Of a stretch of 50,128 nucleotides of DNA, positions 7,991 through 16,944 are shown one piece after another. A program made the position numbers and the translations under genes. The DNA is from Acidimicrobiia bacterium (GTDB lineage Bacteria > Actinomycetota > Acidimicrobiia > IMCC26256 > PALSA-555): the NCBI GenBank assembly GCA_009694435.1, contig SHUY01000005.1, positions 1-50,128 of the forward strand, in the 5' to 3' direction. The notes below the pieces were generated by a model. That model had not been told where the DNA came from. It worked only from the letters and a program-made list of their open reading frames with translations, and made no database searches. The first letter of the stretch is position 1. Each line of letters starts with the position of its first letter.

Positions 7991-8743
7991 ATGAGTGGGC
8001 ACTCGAAATGGCATTCTATTAAACACCAAAAAGGTGCCGCCGACGCCGCTCGAGGCAAGTTATTCGCTCGGCTCGCTCGCCAGATTGAAGTTGCCGCTCG
8101 CTCGGGGGGCGGAGACATTGATGCCAACGCCAACTTGCGCAGCATGGTGCAAAAAGCCCGTAGCTCCTCTATGCCTAAAGACAACATTGACCGAGCGATC
8201 AAGCGGGGTACGGGTGAACTCGAGGGTGCTCGCTACGAGCCGGTTACTTACGAGGGTTACGCTCCGCACGGAGTAGCGGTACTCATCGAGTGCCTAACCG
8301 ATAATCGCAATCGGACTGGCTCAGAGGTTAAGAATATTTTTACTCGCAACGGCGGCTCACTGTCTGAGCCGGGAGCGGTGGCGTGGCAATTCGACCGCAA
8401 AGGCTTGATCGTGATTGATAAGGCTTCCTCCACTGAAGACGCGCTCATGCTCGCTACCCTTGAAGCCGGAGCACAAGACATCGCGGATCATGGCGAGACT
8501 TGGCAAGTAGTAGTAGCACCCACTGATATTCCTGCAGTCGAGGCCGCTTTGGCTGAGGCCGATATACCGGTGGCGTCAACCGATACCGCCATGGTGGCCG
8601 ATCAACTAGTCCCCTTAAACGATGCGATGACCGCTAAGAGCGTTTTGCGGGTAATCGACTCCCTTGAAGAACACGACGACATTCAGCACGTTTTCGCTAA
8701 CTTTGATATTCCCGACGAGATACTTGAAGACGCTTATGCTTGA
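7991..8743 (+). CDS. yebC: YebC/PmpR family regulatory protein (TACO1 family)
   Basis: The protein has 250 residues, the full family length. The N-terminus MSGHSKWHSIKHQKGAAD is nearly invariant in the family, followed by the helical domain and YEGYAPHGVAV. Members have been described as transcriptional regulators (including next to ruvC) and more recently as ribosome-associated factors that help translate difficult sequences such as polyproline. Which applies here cannot be told from sequence. ATG 7991 follows a GAAGGGGGTGAG purine stretch. Confidence 0.96.
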   Translation: MSGHSKWHSIKHQKGAADAARGKLFARLARQIEVAARSGGGDIDANANLRSMVQKARSSSMPKDNIDRAIKRGTGELEGARYEPVTYEGYAPHGVAVLIECLTDNRNRTGSEVKNIFTRNGGSLSEPGAVAWQFDRKGLIVIDKASSTEDALMLATLEAGAQDIADHGETWQVVVAPTDIPAVEAALAEADIPVASTDTAMVADQLVPLNDAMTAKSVLRVIDSLEEHDDIQHVFANFDIPDEILEDAYA

Positions 8744-8777
8744 AATTATGATCAAGAAAATAAGAGTTATTTTTTTC

Positions 8778-8787
8778 GCGAGCTCGC
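8778..8787. promoter_or_regulatory. Perfect palindrome GCGAGCTCGC before the peroxiredoxin start
   Basis: This 10-base perfect palindrome ends one base before the ATG at 8789, exactly where a Shine-Dalgarno site would be. It follows an AT-rich spacer containing a run of seven T. No purine-rich ribosome site is seen. It may be an operator or may occur by chance. Confidence 0.4.
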
Positions 8788-8788
8788 T

Positions 8789-9253
8789 ATGAGTGGACCA
8801 GAAGTAGGAGCACTTGCTCCCGATTTCACTCTCCCAGGAGTTCAACTTCAAAATCGTCGAGACTTCTCTCTCTCTGAATATCGAGGTAAACCAGTGGTCT
8901 TGGCGTTTTATCCTGGCGATGCCACCGCGGGGTGCAGTCTACAATTGCGCTCGTACCGTGATGATTTTGAAGTTTTCGAAAAAGCGGGTGCGGTCGTTTT
9001 GGCTATCTCGCCCCAAAGCGTTGATAGCCACGCCGACTGGTCTGACCGTGAGGGATTCCCCTTTGCCTTGTTGGCGGATACCGACCATAAAGTGATCGAA
9101 TCCTACGGGGTTAGGTCGGCTGTGGTGGGGGTCAAGCGCACGGTTTACATCATTGATTCCCAAGGCATCGTACAGTGGCGTTTCACGGGTGGGGTGAGGG
9201 CTATTTTTAAAAAGCCTCGCCACCTCGCCAAAGTCCTTAAAGAAGTCTCTTAA
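8789..9253 (+). CDS. Peroxiredoxin of the AhpC/TSA (Bcp-like) family
   Basis: The protein has 154 residues with a thioredoxin fold. The peroxidatic site FYPGDATAGC fits P-x3-T-x2-C with C49 as the active cysteine. The resolving cysteine that Bcp/PrxQ proteins usually carry five residues later is absent (SLQLRS follows C49), and no other cysteine is seen in the chain. It therefore looks like a 1-Cys type needing an external thiol. It reduces peroxides in the cytoplasm. The start lacks a ribosome site. Confidence 0.9.
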   Translation: MSGPEVGALAPDFTLPGVQLQNRRDFSLSEYRGKPVVLAFYPGDATAGCSLQLRSYRDDFEVFEKAGAVVLAISPQSVDSHADWSDREGFPFALLADTDHKVIESYGVRSAVVGVKRTVYIIDSQGIVQWRFTGGVRAIFKKPRHLAKVLKEVS

Positions 9254-9277
9254 CTAATATGATTATTATCTAGATCT

Positions 9278-9736
9278 ATGAAGATATCTATTTCGGTAAA
9301 CGGAGATAAACAGACTCATGACGTTGAGCCGCGCACCCTTTTGGTCCAGTTTTTACGTGAGCAAGCAAATCTAACTGGGACCAAAGTCGGTTGTGATACT
9401 TCGTCTTGTGGGGCCTGCACGGTTCTAGTCGATGGTGAATCAGCCAAGTCGTGCACTATGTTCGCGGCGCAAGCCGATGGGTCTGCGGTCACCACCATTG
9501 AGGGATTGATGACTGACGGAAAATTCAATCGGGTTCAACAGTCTTTTCAAGACGAGCACGGACTGCAGTGTGGCTTTTGCACTGCGGGCATGGTGATGGC
9601 CGCGGTTTCGCTGTTGGAAGAAATTCCTAATCCCACTGAGTCTGATGTCCGCATCGGTCTTGAGGGGAATCTTTGTCGGTGTACTGGTTATCACAACATC
9701 GTCAAGGCAGTCATGGCCGCCGCGAGGGTTAAATGA
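9278..9736 (+). CDS. coxS: [2Fe-2S] small subunit of a molybdenum hydroxylase (CoxS-like)
   Basis: The protein has 152 residues. The N-terminal plant-type ferredoxin cluster ligands are C39, C44, C47 and C59 ([10 protein letters not shown]). The C-terminal helical cluster domain has C98, C101, C133 and C135 ([15 protein letters not shown]). It would carry electrons from the molybdenum centre to FAD in xanthine dehydrogenase or CO dehydrogenase-like enzymes. The next gene encodes the FAD subunit, overlapping by 4 bases. No ribosome site is seen; TATTAT at 9264-9269 may be a -10 box. Confidence 0.95.
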   Translation: MKISISVNGDKQTHDVEPRTLLVQFLREQANLTGTKVGCDTSSCGACTVLVDGESAKSCTMFAAQADGSAVTTIEGLMTDGKFNRVQQSFQDEHGLQCGFCTAGMVMAAVSLLEEIPNPTESDVRIGLEGNLCRCTGYHNIVKAVMAAARVK

Positions 9737-10557
9737 TCCCCGCGAGTTTTGAATACATCCGGGTCGACTCAACCGAGCAGGTCATTGCCGGGCTGGCTGA
9801 ATACGGCGACGAAGCCAAAATTCTCGCCGGCGGCATGTCTTTGATACCGCTTATGAAACTTCGTTTGGCAACGCCTACGGTTCTGCTTGACGCGGGCCGA
9901 TTGGACGACCTTTCTTACATCTCGGATAAAGGCGACTATCTCGCCTTGGGGGCGTTAACTCGCCACCGCGATCTTGAAACTAGCGATTTGCTGGCTAAAG
10001 AGTGTGCCGTTTTGCGGGGAGTCGCCGCTGAGGTTGGCGATAACCAAGTACGCCATCGCGGAACCATCGGTGGTTCAGTCGCTCACGGTGACCCAGCTTC
10101 GGATCTTCCGGCCGTTTTAGTAGCCCTAGAGGCAGAATTCGTAGTGGAGGGGCCAAGTGGATCGAGAACTCTAGCGTCGGCCAATTTTTTTAAGGGATTT
10201 CTTGAAACTGAACTTAGCGAGACCGAGATGTTGACCGAAATAAGGGTCCCTAAGACGGGGGCAACTAACTGGTCCTACCATAAGTTTAATCGCCGCGCGC
10301 AAGATTGGGCCATCGTCGGCGCTCTCGCGTTTCGGGCTCAAGATTCTTCTCGAGTTGCGCTAGTGAATATGGGGTCAGTTCCAATTAGGGCAACTGCAGT
10401 CGAACAAGCACTAGCGAGTGGGGCGAGTCACGCCGAAGCGGCTGATCAAGCCGCAGTGGGCACCGAAGCGCCGGAAGATTCCAACGCTTCGTCTGCTTAC
10501 CGTGAGCATCTGTCTCGCGTGTTAGTCAAGCGTGCGCTTGACGAGGCTTTAGTCTGA
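9733..10557 (+). CDS. coxM: FAD-binding medium subunit of a molybdenum hydroxylase (CoxM-like)
   Basis: The protein has 274 residues. FAD pyrophosphate contacts are AGGMSLIPL (32-40) and [14 protein letters not shown] (111-124), both hallmarks of CoxM-type FAD subunits, followed by the C-terminal domain. It would take electrons from the small subunit. It starts in an ATGA overlap with coxS, and its stop is inside a CTGA overlap with mocA. The catalytic large subunit gene (coxL/xdhA type) is not in the window, so substrate (CO, purine, aldehyde or other) cannot be assigned. Confidence 0.94.
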   Translation: MIPASFEYIRVDSTEQVIAGLAEYGDEAKILAGGMSLIPLMKLRLATPTVLLDAGRLDDLSYISDKGDYLALGALTRHRDLETSDLLAKECAVLRGVAAEVGDNQVRHRGTIGGSVAHGDPASDLPAVLVALEAEFVVEGPSGSRTLASANFFKGFLETELSETEMLTEIRVPKTGATNWSYHKFNRRAQDWAIVGALAFRAQDSSRVALVNMGSVPIRATAVEQALASGASHAEAADQAAVGTEAPEDSNASSAYREHLSRVLVKRALDEALV

Positions 10558-11150
10558 ATATAGCGGCGGCCATTCTTGCTGCCGGTCGGGGGTCGCGTTG
10601 GGGGCCAGACACCCCTAAGCCACTGGCGCAGTTTTCTGGTCGACCCTTAGTCGAGTGGGCGGTTGCCGCCGCGAGAGATAGTGAACTTTTACCTCTAATA
10701 GTTGTTGTGGGTTACGAAGGGTTGGCGGTGGGGAAAGTGATTGCTGATGTGGAAGTGGTCCACTGTCCGAACTGGGAACTTGGTCAAGCGCACTCGTTGC
10801 GCGCGGTCATTCAGGCTTTAAACCATAGAGATGTGGATGCCCTATGCGTTGGGCTAGCCGACCAGCCTTTGATTGGGCCTGAGTCTTACCGAAGATTAGC
10901 TACCGCAGCAAAGGCGGGTGTCCGTTTTGGAGTCTCCACCTACTCCGGGCAACGGGGAAACCCTGTGCTAATTCATCGAGAACTTTGGTCCGATGTAGAT
11001 AATCTCACTGGCGACGAAGGAGCCCGAGCGCTTATGGGCGAACACGAGGTGACTGAAATCGACTGCACTGGTACGGGTATTTCTACCGACGTCGATACGA
11101 TTAGTGAGCTCCACCGTTTAGAGGAGGAATATCATGCAAATCTCAAATGA
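10554..11150 (+). CDS. mocA: MocA-type molybdopterin cytidylyltransferase, probable CTG start
   Basis: The protein has 198 residues. It starts with the nucleotide-binding signature IAAAILAAGRGSRWG, then KPLAQFSGRPL, NWELGQAHSL, GLADQP, GQRGNPVLI and GDEGARAL, all typical of MocA/MobA-like transferases. MocA adds CMP to molybdopterin to make the cytosine dinucleotide cofactor used by CO dehydrogenase-type enzymes, so it fits the neighbouring subunits. No ATG, GTG or TTG exists in frame before position 10707, which would remove the essential first 51 residues. An in-frame stop lies at 10539. CTG 10554, in a CTGA overlap with the coxM stop, is the natural start. Confidence 0.88.
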   Translation: MNIAAAILAAGRGSRWGPDTPKPLAQFSGRPLVEWAVAAARDSELLPLIVVVGYEGLAVGKVIADVEVVHCPNWELGQAHSLRAVIQALNHRDVDALCVGLADQPLIGPESYRRLATAAKAGVRFGVSTYSGQRGNPVLIHRELWSDVDNLTGDEGARALMGEHEVTEIDCTGTGISTDVDTISELHRLEEEYHANLK

Positions 11151-11757
11151 ATTTCGAGTTGCGGTTCCCATTGAGCAAGCCTGGGCGGTTCTGCTTGACG
11201 TTGAACGTATCGCCCCGTGCCTTCCGGGCGCTCAGTTGCAAGAGGTTGAGGGCGATGAATATCGAGGTATCGTAAAAATAAAAGTTGGGCCGATAACCGC
11301 CCAGTATCGAGGGGTCGCTCGTATCCTCGAAGCCAACGAGGCCGAGCGCCGAATAGTAATTAAGGGTGAAGGTCGCGACACTAGGGGCCAAGGTAATGCT
11401 TCCGCCACAGTGACCGCGCTCTTGGTCGCTGAAGGGGAAAGCACAAAAGTGAGTATCGAGACTGATCTTCAGGTGACTGGGAAAGTGGCCCAGTTCGGTC
11501 GTGGTGTTATGGCCGATGTTTCCGCCAAACTGATTTTGGCATTCGTCGATTGTCTTGACGCTCAGGTTCTCCGCGGGTCTACTACGGGCGAGGAGACCGC
11601 GAGAGACTCGACCTCGGCTCGGCCGATCGATGCTCCTGAGGTCGAAGCGCTCGATTTGGGGCGAGTGGCCGGAGGAGCGATCGCTCGGCGAGCAATCCCA
11701 GTGTTGGTGGGCCTAGGGGTGATTGTGGCGGTCGTGATCGTTCTGATTGTTCGCTAG
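11134..11757 (+). CDS. coxG: CoxG family (SRPBCC) membrane-anchored protein
   Basis: The protein has 207 residues. The N-terminal START/SRPBCC fold of the CoxG type spans about 1-150, with IAPCLPGAQ, YRGIVKIKVGPI and GRDTRGQGNASA. A linker and one C-terminal membrane helix (about 187-206) follow. In Oligotropha, CoxG helps recruit CO dehydrogenase to the membrane; in mycobacteria a CoxG-like protein has been linked to quinone delivery. ATG 11134 has an excellent GAGGAGG site and overlaps mocA by 17 bases. Confidence 0.92.
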   Translation: MQISNEFRVAVPIEQAWAVLLDVERIAPCLPGAQLQEVEGDEYRGIVKIKVGPITAQYRGVARILEANEAERRIVIKGEGRDTRGQGNASATVTALLVAEGESTKVSIETDLQVTGKVAQFGRGVMADVSAKLILAFVDCLDAQVLRGSTTGEETARDSTSARPIDAPEVEALDLGRVAGGAIARRAIPVLVGLGVIVAVVIVLIVR

Positions 11758-11810
11758 ACCCTTTCGAGCGCCGCTTTCTTTCAATCCAACCCTTAAGCCG
11801 AATTTGCTCG

Positions 11811-11816
11811 TATAAT
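11811..11816 (+). promoter_or_regulatory. Consensus -10 box (TATAAT) of ruvC, leaderless spacing
   Basis: This is a perfect TATAAT ending 7 bases before the ruvC ATG at 11824, with no Shine-Dalgarno between. No clear -35 is present. Transcription would begin at the A of the start codon. Confidence 0.65.
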
Positions 11817-11823
11817 CGAACCT

Positions 11824-12393
11824 ATGTTCGATTCAAAAGGGATAGTTCTAGGGGTCGATCCGGGCCTCTCTCACTGCGGTTACGGGGCAATTCGCCGAGC
11901 CCCGAGTGGCCCCGAGTCCTTGGCCTACGGAGAAATTTCTACCGATCCTGCTTCCGATGTGGCCGAGCGATTACTGGTGCTGGCTGACGAACTCACCGAA
12001 CTTATTGAAGGGTTGGCCCCCACGGTTTTGGTGGTTGAGCGGATACTTTTTCAGAATAACGCCAAAACCGCGATTTCGGTCGGCCAAGCCAGTGGAGTGG
12101 TTCTACTCACTGCCGCTCGGGTTGGGATACCAGTGGTAATTTACAGCCCCAACGAAGTGAAACTAGCGGTTACCGGCTCGGGCGCCGCTCCGAAACGCCA
12201 GGTTCAGTTGATGGTAACTCGACTCCTCAATCTTGAGGCCGTTCCCGGATCACCTGACGCGGCCGATGCGTTGGCCTTGGCGTTATGTCATCTTCAATCG
12301 GCTCACTTGCGATCACTGGGGGACGCGACAAAAAGTGCTCCTGGTCTTGTTAACGCCATTAGTGCGGCCTTGGCCCGAGAAAGCGCATCGTGA
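11824..12393 (+). CDS. ruvC: Holliday junction endonuclease RuvC
   Basis: The protein has 189 residues. It resolves Holliday junctions as a dimer. The RNase H-like catalytic acids are D12 (VLGVDPGL), E72 (LVVERILF), D145 and D148 (SPDAADAL), and the YSPNEVKLAVTGSG segment is conserved. It heads ruvC-ruvA-ruvB, with a 4-base GTGA overlap to ruvA. Confidence 0.98.
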   Translation: MFDSKGIVLGVDPGLSHCGYGAIRRAPSGPESLAYGEISTDPASDVAERLLVLADELTELIEGLAPTVLVVERILFQNNAKTAISVGQASGVVLLTAARVGIPVVIYSPNEVKLAVTGSGAAPKRQVQLMVTRLLNLEAVPGSPDAADALALALCHLQSAHLRSLGDATKSAPGLVNAISAALARESAS

Positions 12394-12974
12394 TCGGCTC
12401 GGTACGGGGAACAGTTTTAGACCGCTCGCCGAGTGGGGAAGTACTAATTGAAGTTGGTGGCGTTGGCTATCGAGCCCTAGTTCCACTTGGAGCACTCAGT
12501 GGACTCGAGATCGGATCAATCGCGTTTTTATTTACTCATTTGAATTCTCGTGACGATGCGCTCACTCTTTACGGATTTCCCACTCGAACCGAACGCGACG
12601 TTTTTGAGATTCTATTAGGAACAGTAGGAGTAGGGCCCTCTTTAGCGCTTAAGATTCTTTCGGTTCATAATCCAGCTGCTCTGCAACGAGCGGTAACTGA
12701 TCAAGATCTAGCTGCTTTAACTATGGTCCCTGGCGTCGGCAAGCGTACCGCCGAGCGTTTAGTTATCGAGTTGCGCTCTCGTCTCGATATTCCAATTTCT
12801 GAAAATCACGATGACGGCGAGCCCTCTAATGCTCGGGCTGAAGTGCGTGCGGCTCTTGCTGGTCTGGGTTACGGTCAAGATGAAGTGCGCACCATAATCT
12901 CTCGGTTGCCTTCTGAAGGGTCTGCGGAGGACCTTCTTCGTACCGCTTTGCAAATGTTGGCGACCGCTCGATGA
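12390..12974 (+). CDS. ruvA: Holliday junction DNA-binding subunit RuvA
   Basis: The protein has 194 residues. It has an N-terminal OB fold ([20 protein letters not shown]), then the helix-hairpin-helix pair including [18 protein letters not shown], then a C-terminal three-helix domain ([16 protein letters not shown]) that contacts RuvB. It forms a tetramer on four-way junctions. GTG 12390 overlaps the ruvC stop. Confidence 0.98.
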   Translation: MIGSVRGTVLDRSPSGEVLIEVGGVGYRALVPLGALSGLEIGSIAFLFTHLNSRDDALTLYGFPTRTERDVFEILLGTVGVGPSLALKILSVHNPAALQRAVTDQDLAALTMVPGVGKRTAERLVIELRSRLDIPISENHDDGEPSNARAEVRAALAGLGYGQDEVRTIISRLPSEGSAEDLLRTALQMLATAR

Positions 12975-12987
12975 AGTTGAGGAAACT

Positions 12988-14010
12988 GTGAGCGACGATC
13001 TTTTACGCACTAGCGCAAATCCGAGCGAGCAGGCAGAAGAGACTTCACTTCGCCCTCGTCGACTAGATGAATTTGTTGGTCAACCCAAACTTCGAGAACA
13101 TCTAGAAATCATGCTGGGCGCCGCGCAGAAACGGAGCCAGTCGCTTGACCACATCTTATTTGCTGGTCCTCCCGGTTTAGGGAAAACCAGTCTTGCGGGG
13201 ATAATTGCTTCCGAGCGTGATTGCGCTTTACGAATCACTAGCGGACCCGCGCTCGAACGAGCCGGCGACGTGGCGGCCATTCTTACCAATCTCGATGATG
13301 GTGACGTGTTGTTTATCGACGAAATCCATCGCCTTCCTCGACCAGTAGAAGAAGTCCTGTATCCCGCGATGGAAGATTTCCAACTCGACATCGTTATCGG
13401 TAAGGGTCCGTCCGCTCGGTCTATAAGACTCGATCTTCCTCGGTTTACTTTGGTTGGCGCCACTACTCGCAGTGGCTTGATCGCCGGACCTTTACGCGAT
13501 CGTTTTGGTTTTATCGCTCGGCTCGATTACTACAATCCTGAAGATCTGGTCACGATCATTATGCGCACCGCAGGAATACTTGGAGTTCCGGTTACTGCTG
13601 AAGGAGCGCAAGAGATATCTCGCCGTTCTCGGGGGACTCCTCGTATTGCTAACCGTCTTTTGAAGCGAGTTCGAGATTTTGCCGAAGTCCGCGCCAGCGG
13701 AACCGTTGACCTCGTTACTGCTCGTGACGCTCTGACGGTATTTGAAGTTGATGAGCGGGGTCTCGACAAAATTGATCGCCTTTTGCTGGTCTCATTGTGC
13801 GAGACCTTCGCCGGCCAGCCGGTGGGGCTAGGTACGTTGGCGGTAGCGGTCGGTGAAGAGACCGATACCGTCGAAGACGTCTATGAGCCTTATCTTTTAC
13901 AGCAAGGCCTAATTCGTCGCACCCCACGCGGCCGGGTGGCCACGCTAAGCGCCTACGCTCATCTTGGCGTAGATGCACCTGCGGACCGTCACCCTGAGAT
14001 TTTCGACTAA
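12988..14010 (+). CDS. ruvB: Holliday junction branch-migration ATPase RuvB
   Basis: The protein has 340 residues. Walker A is GPPGLGKT (60-67) and Walker B is FIDEIH (109-114). Sensor and arginine-finger regions lie in [18 protein letters not shown], and a C-terminal winged helix ends the protein. It forms hexameric rings that drive branch migration with RuvA. GTG 12988 follows GAGGAAA; the gap from ruvA is 13 bases. Confidence 0.98.
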   Translation: MSDDLLRTSANPSEQAEETSLRPRRLDEFVGQPKLREHLEIMLGAAQKRSQSLDHILFAGPPGLGKTSLAGIIASERDCALRITSGPALERAGDVAAILTNLDDGDVLFIDEIHRLPRPVEEVLYPAMEDFQLDIVIGKGPSARSIRLDLPRFTLVGATTRSGLIAGPLRDRFGFIARLDYYNPEDLVTIIMRTAGILGVPVTAEGAQEISRRSRGTPRIANRLLKRVRDFAEVRASGTVDLVTARDALTVFEVDERGLDKIDRLLLVSLCETFAGQPVGLGTLAVAVGEETDTVEDVYEPYLLQQGLIRRTPRGRVATLSAYAHLGVDAPADRHPEIFD

Positions 14011-14077
14011 ATCCATCAACCAGAGCGCGAGTTGTTGAGGCACTCCGCTACGATTCATTCCAAAAGGAGCCCCGTAA

Positions 14078-14347
14078 GTGGTCGTTGTCATTTATCTATT
14101 AATACTGGTGGCGGCTTTCTTCTTGCTCGTCGTTTTACCTCAGCGCCGGCGTATGACTGCCCAACGGGCCTTGATCGCCGGTTTGAGCGTCGGCGATAGC
14201 GTTGTTACTACCGGAGGGATATACGGAACTATTTCGAGCATGAACGACGAAACGGTCAATTTAGAAATTGCGGTCGGGGTAAAAGTAACTTGCGCTCGGG
14301 GTTCAATTGCGGCCCGTATTGAAACCACAACGGAGAGCGAATCATAA
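14078..14347 (+). CDS. yajC: Preprotein translocase accessory subunit YajC
   Basis: The protein has 89 residues. A single N-terminal membrane helix (about 2-22) is followed by PQRRRM and a small domain with GLSVGDSVVTTGGIYGTI, the YajC signature. It associates with SecDF. GTG 14078 has an AAAAGGAG site upstream. It is directly followed by secD, with no spacer. Confidence 0.95.
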   Translation: MVVVIYLLILVAAFFLLVVLPQRRRMTAQRALIAGLSVGDSVVTTGGIYGTISSMNDETVNLEIAVGVKVTCARGSIAARIETTTESES

Positions 14348-15832
14348 GTGGCCGCTTCCTCTCCTCAGCGCATGCGGGCCTATTTAGTTGTGATATTCCT
14401 CGTGGTGGCGGTTTCCTTTGGGGCAGTAATAGCGACCGATAAAAAGCCCATCCTCGGTCTTGACCTCCAAGGTGGAATCTCGGTAGTGCTCGCTCCGGTG
14501 GGCGATGTTCGTAGTGAGTCGCTCGATGTTGCGGTGGAGATCATTCGTTCTCGGGTTGACAGTCTGGGCGTGGCCGAGCCCGAAATAAGTAGACAAGGTG
14601 ACAACATCGTCGTCGATCTCCCCGGAGTGAAAGATCGGGATAAGGCGATCCGTCTAGTGGGCCGCACAGCCGAATTGCGATTCCGCCCCGTATTAGCTTC
14701 TGTTCCCCCTCTAAGTTCAACTCCAACAACCACCGTAGCGGGAAGTTCTCCGCCTCTTGATGAATCAGTCATCGCCGCCGCCGTGGCGTCTTGTGACTCG
14801 GATCAAATTAGTGCCGCTTTGACCGCGAGAGAAATTCCGACTACAAAAACTTCGAACGATAAGCGTGACAACTGTGTAGTGCTACCTTCTCGAGAGCAAA
14901 AGTCCTCTCGTTTGCTTCTCGGACCGGCTGCCCTTACTGGCAAGGCAGTGGATTCTGCTAAATCGCAGTTTTCCCAAGGTCAGGGTTACGCCGTTACCGT
15001 TAAATTCAATGAAGCCGGTGCGACAAAGTTTGATGCCCTAGCCGCGGAGTCGTACCCAAAGTCACCACCGCAAAACGAAGTAGCGATTGTTCTCGACGGA
15101 AAAATTCAGTCCGCCCCTGCTTTCCAGACGGATTCTTTTTCTGGTGACGTCCAGATAACTGGAGATTTTTCGCCCTCAGAAGCATCCGACCTCGCCACCA
15201 TAATTAACTACGGCGCTTTACCGGTGCAATTGAAGCGACTTACTGTGCAAAATGTTTCTCCCACGCTGGGTCAAGACCAACTCGACGCAGGAATCGCGGC
15301 CGGCATCATTGGCCTGCTGTTGGTTTCGCTCTACATGCTGGCGTTCTATCGCTTGCTCGGATTGGTAGTTATTACCGGTATCTCTCTTAGTTTCGTGTTT
15401 ATCTACGCGCTAGTGGCTTATCTGGGTAGTTCTATTGGTCTAACGCTAACCCTGGCTGGGGTTACCGGTTTAATCGTTTCGGTGGGTGTAACTGTCGACT
15501 CCTACGTAGTCTATTTTGAGCGCCTAAAAGATGAAGTTCGATCGGGTCGCACGATTCGCTCAGCGGTAGATGTCGGCTTTACTCGATCTTTCAAGACCGT
15601 GGTCGCAGCCGACTTGGTCTCGTTAATCGGTGCCGCCGTACTTTATTTTCTGGCCGTCGGTTCGGTGCGAGGGTTCGCGTTTTTCTTAGGCCTTTCTACT
15701 GTCCTCGACTTAGTGGTTGCGTATTTCTTTATGCATCCCGCCGTGTCCCTGATGGCTCGCCATCCTCGCTTAGTCGCGATGCGTAAAGTGGGAATCGCTT
15801 CTGGTTTAGATGTTGTTGAGGTGAAGTCATGA
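14348..15832 (+). CDS. secD: Protein translocase subunit SecD
   Basis: The protein has 494 residues. It has one N-terminal membrane helix, then the GLDLQGGISVVL motif. A large periplasmic domain (about 40-305) includes a Ser/Thr/Pro-rich insert near 118-135. Five C-terminal helices carry the RND-family proton-path region with GVTGLIVSVGVTVDSYVVYFERLKDE. With SecF it uses the proton gradient to assist late steps of Sec export. The GTG start abuts the yajC stop; the end overlaps secF (ATGA). Confidence 0.97.
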   Translation: MAASSPQRMRAYLVVIFLVVAVSFGAVIATDKKPILGLDLQGGISVVLAPVGDVRSESLDVAVEIIRSRVDSLGVAEPEISRQGDNIVVDLPGVKDRDKAIRLVGRTAELRFRPVLASVPPLSSTPTTTVAGSSPPLDESVIAAAVASCDSDQISAALTAREIPTTKTSNDKRDNCVVLPSREQKSSRLLLGPAALTGKAVDSAKSQFSQGQGYAVTVKFNEAGATKFDALAAESYPKSPPQNEVAIVLDGKIQSAPAFQTDSFSGDVQITGDFSPSEASDLATIINYGALPVQLKRLTVQNVSPTLGQDQLDAGIAAGIIGLLLVSLYMLAFYRLLGLVVITGISLSFVFIYALVAYLGSSIGLTLTLAGVTGLIVSVGVTVDSYVVYFERLKDEVRSGRTIRSAVDVGFTRSFKTVVAADLVSLIGAAVLYFLAVGSVRGFAFFLGLSTVLDLVVAYFFMHPAVSLMARHPRLVAMRKVGIASGLDVVEVKS

Positions 15833-16944
15833 CTACAGTCGCCACCCCTACTCGCCGCCGAGGTTTATTCGCCACTCTGGGCGATATATATCACGAACGA
15901 ACGAATTTTAATTTTATTGGTCGCTCTAGAATTTGGTTAAGTTTTTCCAGTCTTATGGTGGCAATATCCATCGGAGCACTGTTGCTAATAGGACTCAATC
16001 TAGGTATCGACTTTGAGGGCGGTACTCAGTGGGAATTTTCTGTCGCTTCGGGCAATCCATCAAGCACGCAAGTGCGGGAAGCACTTGAAGACACTCCTGC
16101 TCGCGATTCTCGAATCCTGACTTTAAGCAACGGCGGTGTACGAGTTCAGAGTTCAGAGCTCAAAACTGCTGATCGAGAACTCGTAACGCAAGCCTTGTCT
16201 AATTATTCCAAAGTTGATGCTAGTGCTATTTCTATCGTTAGCGTTGGGCCAACATGGGGCGAACAGGTAAGTCAAAAAGCTCTTATCGCTTTGTTGTTTT
16301 TCTTTATTTTGATTTCGGTTTATCTAACTTTTCGCTTTGAATGGAAAATGGCCCTAGCTTCAATTATTGCGGTAGTGCACGACATTCTTATAACTATTGG
16401 GGTTTATGCCTTGACCGGATTTGAAGTTACTCCCGCTACGGTGGTCGCAATTTTAACTATTCTCGGATTTTCACTTTATGACACCGTCGTAGTATTCGAT
16501 AAAATTAAAGAAAATCAATCAACTCTTGGCCGAGAAAAAGGTGATTCGTACTCGTCGATGGTTAACCGTTCGATGAATCAAGTATTAATGCGCTCACTTA
16601 ATACTTCTTTCATCGCCCTACTTCCGGTCATATCGCTTTTGGTGGTCGGGAGCGGCATTTTGGGCGCAGTTACTTTACGTGATTTCTCTCTGGCACTGTT
16701 CGTCGGCCTTTTAGTGGGAGCGTATTCTTCGATATTTGTCGCCACGCCTATTTTGGTGATACTCAAAGAGCGTGAGCCTCGTTTTCGGGCCCTGCGGGAT
16801 CGCTCCGAATATTCAGTTTCCGCCGTAGCCGTGGAGTCGGTAGTGCTAGACGAGGAGAATGTGATGCCGGCAGCAACTCCGAACCCCAATGATCAAAGAG
16901 TCACCCCTCGCGCCCGCCAATCTCGGCGAGGAAAACGGCGTTAG
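15829..16944 (+). CDS. secF: Protein translocase subunit SecF
   Basis: The protein has 371 residues. It has an N-terminal helix near 35-56, then GIDFEGGTQWEF and a small periplasmic domain. Five helices follow with LTILGFSLYDTVVVFDKIKE and the RSLNTSF segment. The C-terminal tail after about 315 is hydrophilic and ends in an Arg-rich stretch, as often in actinobacteria. It forms a complex with SecD. Confidence 0.97.
   Translation: MTTVATPTRRRGLFATLGDIYHERTNFNFIGRSRIWLSFSSLMVAISIGALLLIGLNLGIDFEGGTQWEFSVASGNPSSTQVREALEDTPARDSRILTLSNGGVRVQSSELKTADRELVTQALSNYSKVDASAISIVSVGPTWGEQVSQKALIALLFFFILISVYLTFRFEWKMALASIIAVVHDILITIGVYALTGFEVTPATVVAILTILGFSLYDTVVVFDKIKENQSTLGREKGDSYSSMVNRSMNQVLMRSLNTSFIALLPVISLLVVGSGILGAVTLRDFSLALFVGLLVGAYSSIFVATPILVILKEREPRFRALRDRSEYSVSAVAVESVVLDEENVMPAATPNPNDQRVTPRARQSRRGKRR

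Noticed and set aside
8770-8776. Run of seven T after yebC as an intrinsic terminator
   Set aside because: No stable GC-rich stem precedes the T run.
10707-11150. Short 147-residue version of mocA starting at ATG 10707
   Set aside because: It lacks the LAAGxGxRxG nucleotide-binding loop that is clearly encoded upstream in the same frame.
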